Both the position numbers and the translations under genes were made by a program. Positions 53,706-62,426 of a DNA stretch of 64,000 nucleotides are shown here, in pieces; positions within the stretch are counted from its first letter, which is position 1; the number at the start of each line of letters is the position of its first letter. The DNA comes from Halomonas sp. PR-M31 (GTDB taxonomy: Bacteria > Pseudomonadota > Gammaproteobacteria > Pseudomonadales > Halomonadaceae), in contig NZ_JIBT01000001.1 of the NCBI RefSeq assembly GCF_001039575.1, positions 124,001-188,000 on the forward strand, given 5' to 3'. The notes below the pieces were generated by a model. It saw only the letters and a list, made by a program, of their open reading frames with translations, was not told the DNA's origin and did not search any database.

Positions 53706-55310
53706 ATGCCGGTACCTGATCCGTTCCTGCAAGGCCTCGCCCGAGGCTGGCGTGTACTGGATGCCTCCCGACTCGATGAGGACCAGGTCTTCGAGGCCGA
53801 CGTGATCATTGTCGGCACGGGGGCCGGGGGCGGCACCAGCGCCGAGATCCTGATCGGGGCCGGACTCTCCGTGGTGCTGGTGGAGGAGGGGTCGCACAAG
53901 ACTTCTTCCGATTTCGAGAACGACGAGGCCAAAGCCTATGCCGAGCTCTATCAGGAGGGGGCGGCGCGCATGACGGCGGATGGCGGGATCAGCATCCTGC
54001 AGGGGCGAACCGTAGGCGGCTCCACTACCGTGAACTGGACCAGCAGTTTTCGCACCCCGGCGCCGACCCTGAACCATTGGGCAGCGGCCCACGCGGTAAC
54101 GGGCCTCGATGCCGAGAGTCTCGCGCCCTGGTTCGAACGCATGGAAGCACGACTTGGCATCGCGCCCTGGGCCGTCCCGCCGAATCCCAATAACGGCGTT
54201 TTGCTTGCCGGTTGCGAGGCGCTGGGCTGGCACTGGTCAACGATCCCGCGCAACGTGCGTGGCTGCTGGAACCTCGGTTATTGCGGCACCGGCTGCCCGA
54301 CCAATGCCAAGCAGTCGATGCTGCTGACCACCCTGCCGGCCGCCCTGGAGGCCGGTGCCACCCTGATCCATAGCGCCCGGGCGGAGCGCCTGGTTATCGA
54401 AGATGAGCGAGTTGTGGGAGTGGAATGCCGGGGCATGAATGCCACCTTGAGCCGGGCCGTTGGGCCACGCCTGCAGATTCGTGGCCATCATGTAGTACTG
54501 GCGGGTGGCGGCATCAACACGCCGGGGTTGTTGTTGCGCTCCCAGGCGCCGGACCCGTTCGAGCGACTTGGCAAGCGCACCTTTCTGCACCCGGTGGCGC
54601 TGACGGTGGCCCAGTTCGATCAACGCATCGACGGCTACTACGGCGCACCGCAATCCGTGCACAGCGATCATTTCCAATGGCGTGAAGGCGTGACCGGCCC
54701 CCTGGGTTTCAAGCTGGAGGTGCCGCCCATGCAGCCCAGCATCATGGCGGCGCTGTTCGGTGGTCACGGAAGGGAAGGCCTTGCCCGCATGAGCCGGCTC
54801 TCTCACAGCAGCGTGGCGATCGCCCTGATGCGCGATGGCTTTCATTCCGAGAGTCGGGGCGGGCAGGTGGTATTACGAAAAGACGGCACGCCGGTGCTGG
54901 ATTACCCGCTCAACGACTATCTCTTTGGTGGGGTCAGGCGCGCCTATCTGGCCATGGGCGAACTGCAGTTTGCCGCCGGCGCCGAGGCCGTGATGCCGGG
55001 GCATAGTCATGCGCGTCTCAGCCGGGATTGGCCGGATTTTCGCGCGCAGGTGGAGCGCCTCAGCTATGCGTTACATGACGTGCGCCTGGCCAGCGCCCAC
55101 GTGATGGGCGGCTGCGCCCTGGGGGACGATCCGCGTTATGCGGTGGTCGACAGTCGCGGGCGTCATCATCAGCTCGATAATCTGTCGGTCCTCGATGGCT
55201 CGCTGTTTCCGACCAGCATCGGCGCCAATCCCCAGCTCTCCATCTACGCCATCGTCGCCTGCCTGGCGAGCCGGCTCGCTGAGGAGATGAACAGTCAGCG
55301 CCATCCTTGA
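53706..55310 (+). CDS. GMC-family FAD oxidoreductase
   Basis: 534 residues. FAD fold VIIVGTGAGGGTSAEILIG, GMC signature LQGRTVGGSTTVNWTSS, and active-site His/Asn in SAHVMGGCALGDDP and TSIGANPQLSIYA. It resembles long-chain alcohol or gluconate-type dehydrogenases. It has no signal peptide, so export, if it occurs, would depend on the Tat-signal partner encoded just upstream. The product aldehyde could be used by the adjacent aldehyde dehydrogenase. AGGAGATAAACGCCC is the Shine-Dalgarno. Confidence 0.92.
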   Translation: MPVPDPFLQGLARGWRVLDASRLDEDQVFEADVIIVGTGAGGGTSAEILIGAGLSVVLVEEGSHKTSSDFENDEAKAYAELYQEGAARMTADGGISILQGRTVGGSTTVNWTSSFRTPAPTLNHWAAAHAVTGLDAESLAPWFERMEARLGIAPWAVPPNPNNGVLLAGCEALGWHWSTIPRNVRGCWNLGYCGTGCPTNAKQSMLLTTLPAALEAGATLIHSARAERLVIEDERVVGVECRGMNATLSRAVGPRLQIRGHHVVLAGGGINTPGLLLRSQAPDPFERLGKRTFLHPVALTVAQFDQRIDGYYGAPQSVHSDHFQWREGVTGPLGFKLEVPPMQPSIMAALFGGHGREGLARMSRLSHSSVAIALMRDGFHSESRGGQVVLRKDGTPVLDYPLNDYLFGGVRRAYLAMGELQFAAGAEAVMPGHSHARLSRDWPDFRAQVERLSYALHDVRLASAHVMGGCALGDDPRYAVVDSRGRHHQLDNLSVLDGSLFPTSIGANPQLSIYAIVACLASRLAEEMNSQRHP

Positions 55311-55407
55311 CCTCACTCAACATGCCGATGCCGTTAGCATGCGACCATAGTTGGCGTCGGGGGGCCTAGCCCTCTTTTGCCGTCTCTCATCATCACAGGG
55401 AGGAATC

Positions 55408-55803
55408 ATGACTAGCATGCAACGTCCAAGTAAACCCCGCACCCTGATCTATTCCTGCTCGGGTTGCTCCGACGTGGCGCAGCTCGCCAATGAAACCGCC
55501 GTACGCCTCGATCATGCCGGCGTGGCGGAGATGTCCTGCATCGCCGGGGTCGGCGGCGGCGTGCCCGGGCTGGTGAAGACCGCCCGTTCCGGTCGGCCGA
55601 TCGTCGCCATCGACGGCTGCCAGATGCACTGCGTCAGCCATTGCCTGGACAACGCCGGCGTCACCGCCACCGAACACGTCAAGCTCTACGAAATGGGCTA
55701 CAAGAAGCGTCGTGGCAAGCGCTACAGCGACGAAGAGATCGCCCGGGTCTGCGACGATGTCAGCAATATCATTGCGCGGTTGCCGATGAACGCCGAGGCG
55801 TAG
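55408..55803 (+). CDS. Putative zinc-binding protein (DGC domain)
   Basis: 131 residues from ATG 55408 (AGGGAGGAATC upstream). Cysteine motifs are SCSGCSDVAQ, the diagnostic DGCQMHCVSHCL and CIAGVGGG. DGC proteins are small, cysteine-rich and functionally obscure, often near metal or redox genes. The last gene of the local plus-strand group, convergent with cdhB six bases away. Confidence 0.82.
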   Translation: MTSMQRPSKPRTLIYSCSGCSDVAQLANETAVRLDHAGVAEMSCIAGVGGGVPGLVKTARSGRPIVAIDGCQMHCVSHCLDNAGVTATEHVKLYEMGYKKRRGKRYSDEEIARVCDDVSNIIARLPMNAEA

Positions 55804-55808
55804 ACTTC

Positions 55809-56276
55809 TCAGCGCCGAATACCCAGCCGCCTGCCAGCCAGGGCCGGCCATTTGTCCGCTTCGGCCTGAGGCAGACCTTCGATGCGTTCCGCCACCGGTG
55901 CCGGGAAAGGCGCCGGGCGAGCGCCTTCGCTGTCGTTTTCCACCCCCATGCCCATCAGCATCTGTTCGCTGGTGGCGAGGGTCCGATCGTCAGCGTCTAG
56001 CATTTCCATAAAGACATGCAGGCGCTTGGCGTCCCGATCCAGGAGCATCACATTCACGCTTAACGCCTGATCCAGGTGGGCCTCCCGGCGATAGCACAGA
56101 TGAGTCTCCAGGGTGTAGATGGTGTAGCTATGCTCGGCGCGGCCTGCCTCGTCCAGTCCGATATGATCCATCAAGGCTTCCAGGGCCAGGGAGAAGACCC
56201 GGGCGTACTCCGCGTCGTTCATGTGGCCGTTGTAATCCACCCACTCATGCGCGACCCGGATGTCGAGAATGCGCAT
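55809..56276 (-). CDS. cdhB: Betainyl-CoA thioesterase (CdhB-like, 4HBT fold)
   Basis: 155 residues with the hot-dog thioesterase motif HEWVDYNGHMNDAEYARVF. In carnitine catabolism CdhB hydrolyses betainyl-CoA to glycine betaine and CoA. It shares a base with the cdhA stop (TGATG at 56276), so the order and coupling are those of the pseudomonad cdh cluster. A general 4-hydroxybenzoyl-CoA-type thioesterase is the fallback call. Confidence 0.88.
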   Translation of the reverse strand: MRILDIRVAHEWVDYNGHMNDAEYARVFSLALEALMDHIGLDEAGRAEHSYTIYTLETHLCYRREAHLDQALSVNVMLLDRDAKRLHVFMEMLDADDRTLATSEQMLMGMGVENDSEGARPAPFPAPVAERIEGLPQAEADKWPALAGRRLGIRR

Positions 56277-57232
56277 CAGATGCGCCCCTTGAGCCCTTCG
56301 GCTTCCGGCCAGTACTTGTGTACCAGATCGAGCAGTTCCACCAGGAAGTCGTCCCGGCGCTGATCGAGCTCGGACACCGAGCGTCCGGCGGCTTGGTGTT
56401 CGCAGCCTTTGACGACCTTGTCGATTAGCTCATCGGTAAGCTCGGGGGCTTGCAGTTTGGTCCAGGGCAGTTTCAGTGCCGGGCCGAACTGCTCGAGCAT
56501 ATGGCGCATGCCTGCATCGCCCCCGGCCAGGTGGAAGGTCAGGAAGGTGCCCATCAACGACCAGCGCAGGCCGCAACCATAGACCACCGCCGCATCGATC
56601 TCCTCGGTAGTCGCCACGCCGTCGTTGACCAGATGCAGCGCTTCCCGCCACAGCGCTTCCATCAAGCGGTCGGCGATATGGCCCTCGATCTCCTTGCGCA
56701 CGATCAGTGGTCGCATGGCCATGTCCCGATACAGCGCCTGAGCGGTTTCCATCTGCGCGGGCGTGGTGGCCTCGCCTCCCACCAGTTCCACCAAGGGCAG
56801 CAGATAGACCGGGTTGAAGGGGTGAGCGACGATCACCCGGCCCGGGGCGTTGGAACAGTCTTGCTGCAGATCCGTGGGCTTGAAGCCGGAGGTAGACGAG
56901 CCGACGATGGTGGCACTCGGGGCTGCCGCATCCAGCTTAGCAAGAATCTCGCGCTTGAGTTCGAGGCGCTCCGGCACGTTCTCCTGCACCAGATCCGCAT
57001 TCTCGACCGCTTCCTCCAGGCTTTCGACGAAGCGCAGCCGCTCCTGACTGGCATCGTCCGCAAGGCCGAGTTTTTCCAAAGAGGGCCAGGCGTTTTTTAC
57101 CGCATTACGTGTACGCGCCTCGGCCCCTTCCATGGGATCAAACGCCACTACATCGAAGCCTTGCGCCAGGGCCCGGGAAATCCAGCCGTTGCCGATCACA
57201 CCGGTGCCGATCACGGAAAACTGCTTGCTCAT
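56276..57232 (-). CDS. cdhA: L-carnitine 3-dehydrogenase
   Basis: 318 residues. NAD motif [19 protein letters not shown], the 3-hydroxyacyl-CoA-dehydrogenase-type active site [19 protein letters not shown], and [18 protein letters not shown], which is typical of carnitine dehydrogenases. It oxidises L-carnitine to 3-dehydrocarnitine. ATG 57232 overlaps the cdhC stop (57229-57232). Confidence 0.93.
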   Translation of the reverse strand: MSKQFSVIGTGVIGNGWISRALAQGFDVVAFDPMEGAEARTRNAVKNAWPSLEKLGLADDASQERLRFVESLEEAVENADLVQENVPERLELKREILAKLDAAAPSATIVGSSTSGFKPTDLQQDCSNAPGRVIVAHPFNPVYLLPLVELVGGEATTPAQMETAQALYRDMAMRPLIVRKEIEGHIADRLMEALWREALHLVNDGVATTEEIDAAVVYGCGLRWSLMGTFLTFHLAGGDAGMRHMLEQFGPALKLPWTKLQAPELTDELIDKVVKGCEHQAAGRSVSELDQRRDDFLVELLDLVHKYWPEAEGLKGRI

Positions 57233-58137
57233 ACCTGGCCTCCTGCGGTGTTACCAGTGTTAGGATCGCGCAGCTTCAAGAAGGCGCGGGTTTCAGCGGG
57301 GGTCATGACCTTGCCTCCCAGGTTCTCGATGAGGCCGGCAGCCTTCTCGACCAGCTGGCCGTTGGTGGCCTTGACCCCCTTGCTCAGATACAGATTGTCT
57401 TCCAAACCGACCCGGGCATGGCCACCGAGCAGCATGGCCTGAGCCACCATGGGCATCTGCAACCGTCCGATGCCGAAGGCGGCCCAGTTGGCGCCTGCCG
57501 GCAGCTTGTTGCGCATGGTCATCATGGTCTCGGTGTCCGCTTCCGCGCCCCAGGGGATACCTAGGCACAGCTGGAACAGTGGATCACCGTCGAGCAGGCC
57601 TTCTTCCTGTAGCTGACGGGCGAACCAGACATGGCCCAGGTCGAAGCATTCGAGTTCCGGCTTGACCCCGGCGGCTTGTACCAAGCGTGCGTGCTCTCGC
57701 AGCCAGTCCGCGGTATTGATGTAGACCATGTCGCCGAAGTTGAGGCTGCCACAATCCAGGGTGCACATCTCCGGCAGCAGTTCGCCTACTGGGGCGTGGC
57801 GCTCCGCCGGGGTCTGCATGTCGGTGCCCGGGCCGCCCCGGGTCGGATCATTCTCATCCGGAATCCAGTCGCCGCCGCCGCCAGCGGTGATGTTGATGAC
57901 GATGTCTTGATCAGCCTCGCGAATGCGCTGCACCACCTCACGAAAATGTTCGATGGAGTGGCTGATGCCGCCGGTTTCCGGGTCGCGCACGTGCAGGTGG
58001 GCCACACTGGCGCCAGCCTTCGCCGCTTCGATGGCGGCATTGGCGATCTGCTCCGGCGTCACAGGAACGTTGGGGTTCTTATCAAAGGTATCGCCGGCAC
58101 CGGTCAGGGCGCAGGTAAGGATCATGTTGCGGTTCAT
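57229..58137 (-). CDS. cdhC: 3-dehydrocarnitine cleavage enzyme (BKACE family)
   Basis: 302 residues of the beta-keto acid cleavage family (DUF849). Zinc-ligand motif [13 protein letters not shown], then [11 protein letters not shown] and [14 protein letters not shown]. With acetyl-CoA it converts 3-dehydrocarnitine to betainyl-CoA and acetoacetate. It is the first gene of cdhCAB. Direct repeats that could bind an AraC-type activator lie 59-92 bases upstream. Confidence 0.93.
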   Translation of the reverse strand: MNRNMILTCALTGAGDTFDKNPNVPVTPEQIANAAIEAAKAGASVAHLHVRDPETGGISHSIEHFREVVQRIREADQDIVINITAGGGGDWIPDENDPTRGGPGTDMQTPAERHAPVGELLPEMCTLDCGSLNFGDMVYINTADWLREHARLVQAAGVKPELECFDLGHVWFARQLQEEGLLDGDPLFQLCLGIPWGAEADTETMMTMRNKLPAGANWAAFGIGRLQMPMVAQAMLLGGHARVGLEDNLYLSKGVKATNGQLVEKAAGLIENLGGKVMTPAETRAFLKLRDPNTGNTAGGQV

Positions 58138-58195
58138 GGGAAGAACTCCGTCATTGAATTGACATTAGTGTGGTAGAAAATCCGCCGGCTAAATC

Positions 58196-58229
58196 GACGT
58201 TTTGCGACATGGTGTTGACGTTTTACGTC
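58196..58229 (-). promoter_or_regulatory. Direct repeats upstream of cdhC, possible AraC-type operator
   Basis: GACGTTTTGCGAC (58196-58208) and GACGTTTTACGTC (58217-58229) repeat 21 bases apart, two helical turns. AraC-family proteins often bind such direct half-sites. The site is between cdhC and the divergent TauE/SafE gene. CdhR- or GbdR-like control is inferred. Confidence 0.5.
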
Positions 58230-58310
58230 ACTCTTCTTAGTCATGTCGGTTTCGGCACCGCTCCAATCCGATATAATCCGCGTCAAATTTCACTGAACAG
58301 GACGTCCTGC

Positions 58311-59074
58311 GTGACGCTTTTCGACGCGCTTTCCCCGCTCTCCAGCACCCTCGAGCTGGTACTGATTGCGCTGTCGGCGCTGACCTCCGCCATTTCGGCG
58401 AGCGCCGGTATCGGTGGTGGCACCTTGCTGATCATCGTCATGGCTCAGGTAATGCCTGCCGTGGCGCTGATTCCGGTACACGGCATGGTGCAGTTCGGCT
58501 CCAACCTGGGGCGTGCGGCCCTCACCTGGCGACACATCGATCGTCAATTGATCGCTGCGTTCTTGCCCGGTGTCGTGCTGGGCGCCCTGGCCGCCGCCTG
58601 GTTGCTGATCCGCCTGCCCAGCGGCGTGCTGGAGCTGTGTATCGCGCTGTTCGTGCTCTACTCCTGCTGGGGGCCGAGCCTGCCCAAGCGCAGGCTGGGC
58701 CAAGGCACGACGCTGCTTGCCGGCGCGGTGACCACGCTTCTGTCCAGTTTGATTGGCGCCAGCGGCCCATTAGTTGCCGCCTTCGTCAAGCACAGTCAGA
58801 CCACGCCCTTTGCCCGGGTGGCGACTTTCGCCGCCTGCATGAGCCTGCAGCACCTGACCAAGGCGTTTATATTCGCTTCGCCGGATTCGTGTTTCGCGAC
58901 TGGCTGGGGCTGATGGTGGCGATGATCGCTGCTGGCTTGTTGGGCACCTGGCTGGGGCTGCGTTTGCTGAAAGGGTTAAGCGCCGAGCGCTTCGACAGCC
59001 TGTTCAAATGGATGCTGACGCTTTTGGCGCTGCGTTTATTGTGGATGGGAGCTGAGCAGATAGTTGCCCATTGA
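58311..59074 (+). pseudogene. TauE/SafE-family sulfite/anion exporter, frameshifted
   Basis: GTG 58311 (AGGAC upstream) opens a TauE/SafE protein: SALTSAISASAGIGGGTLLI, then LLSSLIGASGPLVAAFVKHS and MSLQHLTKAFIF. The frame then runs into ASPDSCFATGWG and stops at 58913. The correct ending, FAGFVFRDWLGLMVAMIAAG to WMGAEQIVAH, continues in another frame to 59074. One base missing near 58870-58883 explains the break. About 254 residues would be encoded if repaired. Substrate unknown. Confidence 0.85.
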
Positions 59075-59129
59075 GGTGTGCTCAAGGGTAGGTCATGCGT
59101 TTTTGGCGAAAAGTTCTCTCGTGACAAAA

Positions 59130-59176
59130 TTCGCCATTTGAGCGATGATGTAAAATGTTTCGTCATTTGAGCGATG
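59130..59176 (+). promoter_or_regulatory. Direct repeats upstream of the Xre-RES operon
   Basis: TTCGCCATTTGAGCGATG (59130-59147) and TTCGTCATTTGAGCGATG (59159-59176) are 18-base direct repeats with one mismatch, 29 bases apart, just before the antitoxin gene. They are likely operator sites for the Xre-like antitoxin. Confidence 0.6.
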
Positions 59177-59194
59177 CATAGAGAGAGCCCCGCC

Positions 59195-59596
59195 ATGTCC
59201 TTGCACCAGCTCAGCAACGATAAGCGCCGTGATATGAGCGCCGCGGCCATGCGCACCTTCCCCAACATCGTCCGTGACTGGGGGCTGAAAGAACAGGAGG
59301 CCGCCGTGTTGCTCGGCGTGCCCGACTCTACCTACCGCCGCTGGCGCAAGGTGCCTGACAGCGCACGTTTGGACGTGAATCATCTCGAGCGCATGTCCCT
59401 GCTCCTGGGAATCTACAAGGCGCTGCAGATCCTGTTGCCCAACGCCGAGGCGGCGGATGCGTGGCTGCGCCGACCCAATCGGAACCCGCTGTTCGCCGGT
59501 CAGGCCCCGCTCGATCGCTTGCGCCAGGGTTTGGTCGCGGATCTCTATGTGGTCCGCCAATACCTGGATGCTGCAAGAGGCGGCGGCTTTGCATGA
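59195..59596 (+). CDS. Xre/DUF2384-type antitoxin of an Xre-RES system
   Basis: 133 residues from ATG 59195. A helix-turn-helix region (EQEAAVLLGVPDSTYRRWR) is followed by the DUF2384 toxin-binding end (AADAWLRRPNRNPLFAGQAP). Such antitoxins inhibit RES toxins and repress their operon. Its stop overlaps the toxin start by ATGA. Confidence 0.9.
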   Translation: MSLHQLSNDKRRDMSAAAMRTFPNIVRDWGLKEQEAAVLLGVPDSTYRRWRKVPDSARLDVNHLERMSLLLGIYKALQILLPNAEAADAWLRRPNRNPLFAGQAPLDRLRQGLVADLYVVRQYLDAARGGGFA

Positions 59597-60270
59597 GCCT
59601 TTCGACAAATGATGTGCGCTGGCGCCCCAGCTATCGCATCATTCCCTCTCGATTTCCACCCATCGACCTGTTTGAGCGCGTCGCCGATCCGGACGATTGG
59701 AACCTGCTCCAGGAACTCGAAGGCAAAACCTCAGCGAGACTTCGCGAGCAGGCTGGGGCTATCCATCTCGTAGACGAAGAGGACCGTCGCTATGGTCCGG
59801 GCTGGACGCCGATCATGGCCGCGTTCTGCCATTTTTCGAGTCAAGGAAGCCGCTTCTCGGACGGCACCTTTGGCGTCTACTACTGTGCCCTTAGCGAGGC
59901 CACGGCCATCGCTGAAACGCGCTATCACGCCGAGCGGTTCCTGCGGGATTCGAACGAACCACCCATGCTACTACCGCAACGCGTCTATCTGTCTGATCTG
60001 GCGGGGTGTTTGATCGACTTGCGCAACGCGGCCTCTGCCGCGCCCTTTCTCGTTCCTGAGGATTGGTCGGCAGGTCAGACCTTTGGACGCGACGCCAGGG
60101 CGTCTCGTCGTGATGGGATCGTCTACCCCAGCGTGCGTGATCCAGAGGGGGAGTGCGCCGCTGTATTACGTCCCCCGGTACTCTCTCCCACCCGCCAGGG
60201 GCGGCATCTGGGGTATGACTGGGATGGGCAGCGCATCCGCCATGTGCTGGAACTGAGCCTGGTCGATTAG
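59593..60270 (+). CDS. RES-domain toxin
   Basis: 225 residues. The RES domain is named for conserved Arg, Glu and Ser: SRFSDGTFGVYYCALSEATAIAET holds the Arg, a Tyr and the Glu, and GIVYPSVRDPEGECAAV the Ser. Known RES toxins deplete NAD+. An N-terminal extension of about 90 residues is normal for this group. Overlap with the antitoxin gene supports the pair. Confidence 0.9.
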   Translation: MSLSTNDVRWRPSYRIIPSRFPPIDLFERVADPDDWNLLQELEGKTSARLREQAGAIHLVDEEDRRYGPGWTPIMAAFCHFSSQGSRFSDGTFGVYYCALSEATAIAETRYHAERFLRDSNEPPMLLPQRVYLSDLAGCLIDLRNAASAAPFLVPEDWSAGQTFGRDARASRRDGIVYPSVRDPEGECAAVLRPPVLSPTRQGRHLGYDWDGQRIRHVLELSLVD

Positions 60271-60296
60271 TAACCCGAATGGATTGCCAGCAGTGC

Positions 60297-61394
60297 TTAC
60301 GCCAGGGTCAGGTGGTTGTCCCAGTGCACAGGCAGTTGGGTTAGGCGTTCCGGCGTGCTGGACGTGCTGTTTAGACGATAGAGCCCACCGCGGCCCGAGG
60401 AGACGAGAAAGTCGTTTTCGCCTTCTGCGACTACGCCGGCGGCGTCTTCCAGGGCAAGTTCGCGTAGCAGTTTTCCGGTGTGGGTTTCCATGATCAATAT
60501 TCGAGCGCCCCTGGGTGCAGTGATCGCGGCGTGGCGGCCATTGCCGGAGATGGCGACACTTGCGATGTATTGCTTGAGCGAGGTCGTCAGGGGTTCAGGC
60601 AGGGCAAGCTCTTTAAACTCGTCGGCCCGGCCATCCAGCCGGGCGATCAATGGCAGTGTTTCCCACTCCGGCCCTTGAAACTGATAACCCGTAATCACCG
60701 TGCCGTCCGGTCCGACATCCAGATGGCGGCAGCTAAGCTGATGGTGAGAAGGTTCATGACGCGCAAGAATCTTGCCGCTGTGCCGGTCCATCAATAGCAG
60801 TGCCGGCGCCATGCTATCCAGGTTGAGCTTGGCGCGACCGTAGTCCGGGTGGGTTTCGATACCGCCAAGGGCCACGATCAGCGTATCGCCATCCGGATGC
60901 AGGCGCAGCTCGTGGGGGCCGATACCGTCAAGGGGGAACTCCTTCACGAGAGCGTAGTCACGCGCCGCATCGAAGACCTGAATGATGCCCACGGTGCTCT
61001 CAAATCGATTGGCGGTGGCATAGAGATAGTGCCCGTCCGGGCTGAATACGCCGTGACCGTAAAAGTGGCGGCCGTCTCCCGCTTCAATGGACAGCCGCGT
61101 GCTGCCGGCATCGATATCCAGCACATGAAGCTGCCGTCCGGGCCGCCGGGCGAACATCACCACTTCGCGCTTGCCCGGGCGTCGTGTGCCGCCATGGCAG
61201 CGCTCCGGTACGTCTGTCATGAAAGCCAGTTCGCCCCGCAGAGTAGCGCCTGCCAGGCAGTGCTTGCCCTCGGCATCGTCCACCGCGCTGAACAGCAGCG
61301 GTTCGTCGTCGGCCCAGGCCCAAGGCGCGGGGGCCAGCCCCGCCCAGGCGCTCAGGACTAGACTGTTCTTGAGAAAGTGGCGACGGTTCAGCAT
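60297..61394 (-). CDS. DUF1513 protein, Tat-exported, beta-propeller-like
   Basis: 365 residues with a twin-arginine signal (NRRHFLKNSLVLSAWAGLAPAP). The rest reads as a repetitive propeller: FYGHGVFSPDGHYLYATAN, IGPHELRLHPDGDTLIVALGG and SGNGRHAAITAPRGARI. DUF1513 proteins occur with imelysins and di-heme oxidoreductases; their chemistry is unknown. It follows the imelysin gene by three bases and closes the operon. Confidence 0.85.
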   Translation of the reverse strand: MLNRRHFLKNSLVLSAWAGLAPAPWAWADDEPLLFSAVDDAEGKHCLAGATLRGELAFMTDVPERCHGGTRRPGKREVVMFARRPGRQLHVLDIDAGSTRLSIEAGDGRHFYGHGVFSPDGHYLYATANRFESTVGIIQVFDAARDYALVKEFPLDGIGPHELRLHPDGDTLIVALGGIETHPDYGRAKLNLDSMAPALLLMDRHSGKILARHEPSHHQLSCRHLDVGPDGTVITGYQFQGPEWETLPLIARLDGRADEFKELALPEPLTTSLKQYIASVAISGNGRHAAITAPRGARILIMETHTGKLLRELALEDAAGVVAEGENDFLVSSGRGGLYRLNSTSSTPERLTQLPVHWDNHLTLA

Positions 61395-61397
61395 GGG

Positions 61398-62405
61398 TCA
61401 GTCTCCGTCGCTTGAATTAAACCCCTGCTTGATATCCAGCGCCGGGGCGATCTTGTACTCCATCAGCTGGCGCAGCTGCTCGACTTGCACGTACAGGCGT
61501 TGCAGTCCCTTATAGGCCTGCTCGTCTTCCAGCGCTGGGGCAAGCCCGGAAGGCAGTGACTCCGCCAAGGCGCGGGTCTCGGAGAGCGTCTCTTCCAGCT
61601 CCTGGCCCAGCTCCGCCTCGCTTTCCTGTTGCAGCAGCGCCTGCGCCCCCGGCAGGAAGCTCTGCTCCAGTCCCGCCAGTGACGCTGCGATCAGGGCGAT
61701 GGATTCACTGCTACGCCAGGCATCCGCCAGATAGCCGTTGCGGGATTTGCCGCGCAGACCCATGGGCTCCGCCAGGCGTTTGTCATCCAGAATCTGCAGG
61801 CCGTGCAGGGCGCTTTCCACGGTGGTTTCCGTATAGCCTTCGGTGCTCAGGTAATGCTCCTCAAAAGCCTGCCAGTCCTGATTCAGCGCCTGGGTCGTGG
61901 TGGCCAGATGCTGGCCGATGGCGCCGGCCAGGGCGCAGCCTTGTGGTGATTCTAGCGGTACCTCATTCCCGTTCTCGGACTCGAACAGCAGATATTCCAG
62001 GGCCGGGAAGCCTTTGAGAGCAACGCTGTCTGCAGCGACCTGCTCCGGGGTGGGCGGGTTGGGGGCCTTGAGCCAGGCATCGACCTTTCTGGCGATGAGG
62101 TTCTTGCGGTCCGGCCAGAACTGCAGCTGCCAGGCGCGGCTTCGCTGCTCGATGGGGCCGAAATCCACATAGCGCACCCGCTGCCAGGCCTTGTAGGCCG
62201 CAAGCCAGGCATCGCGTATCGTATCGGGATTCTGACAGCCCTCTTGCAAGGTGTCCGCAAGCGCAGTGCTTTCATTTTGGAGCGCTTGATACTGCCCGCC
62301 GATAGCGCTGTACCAGCGCTCCTTAGGTTCGGCGTCATCGGCCCAGGCCGACGATGACAGCAGGGAGGTGGCAAGCAGGGCGAGAAGAGAGCGTCGCAAG
62401 GTCAT
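61398..62405 (-). CDS. Imelysin-family periplasmic protein
   Basis: 335 residues with signal peptide (RSLLALLATSLLSSSAWA). Imelysin-type features include WLAAYKAWQRVRYVDFGPI, SRAWQLQFWPDRKN and GFPALEYLLFES. Family members are iron-regulated insulin-cleaving-membrane-protease-like proteins, EfeO-like, thought to bind iron. AAGGAACAAACAGC precedes the ATG. Confidence 0.88.
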   Translation of the reverse strand: MTLRRSLLALLATSLLSSSAWADDAEPKERWYSAIGGQYQALQNESTALADTLQEGCQNPDTIRDAWLAAYKAWQRVRYVDFGPIEQRSRAWQLQFWPDRKNLIARKVDAWLKAPNPPTPEQVAADSVALKGFPALEYLLFESENGNEVPLESPQGCALAGAIGQHLATTTQALNQDWQAFEEHYLSTEGYTETTVESALHGLQILDDKRLAEPMGLRGKSRNGYLADAWRSSESIALIAASLAGLEQSFLPGAQALLQQESEAELGQELEETLSETRALAESLPSGLAPALEDEQAYKGLQRLYVQVEQLRQLMEYKIAPALDIKQGFNSSDGD

Positions 62406-62426
62406 GCTGTTTGTTCCTTATACTCT

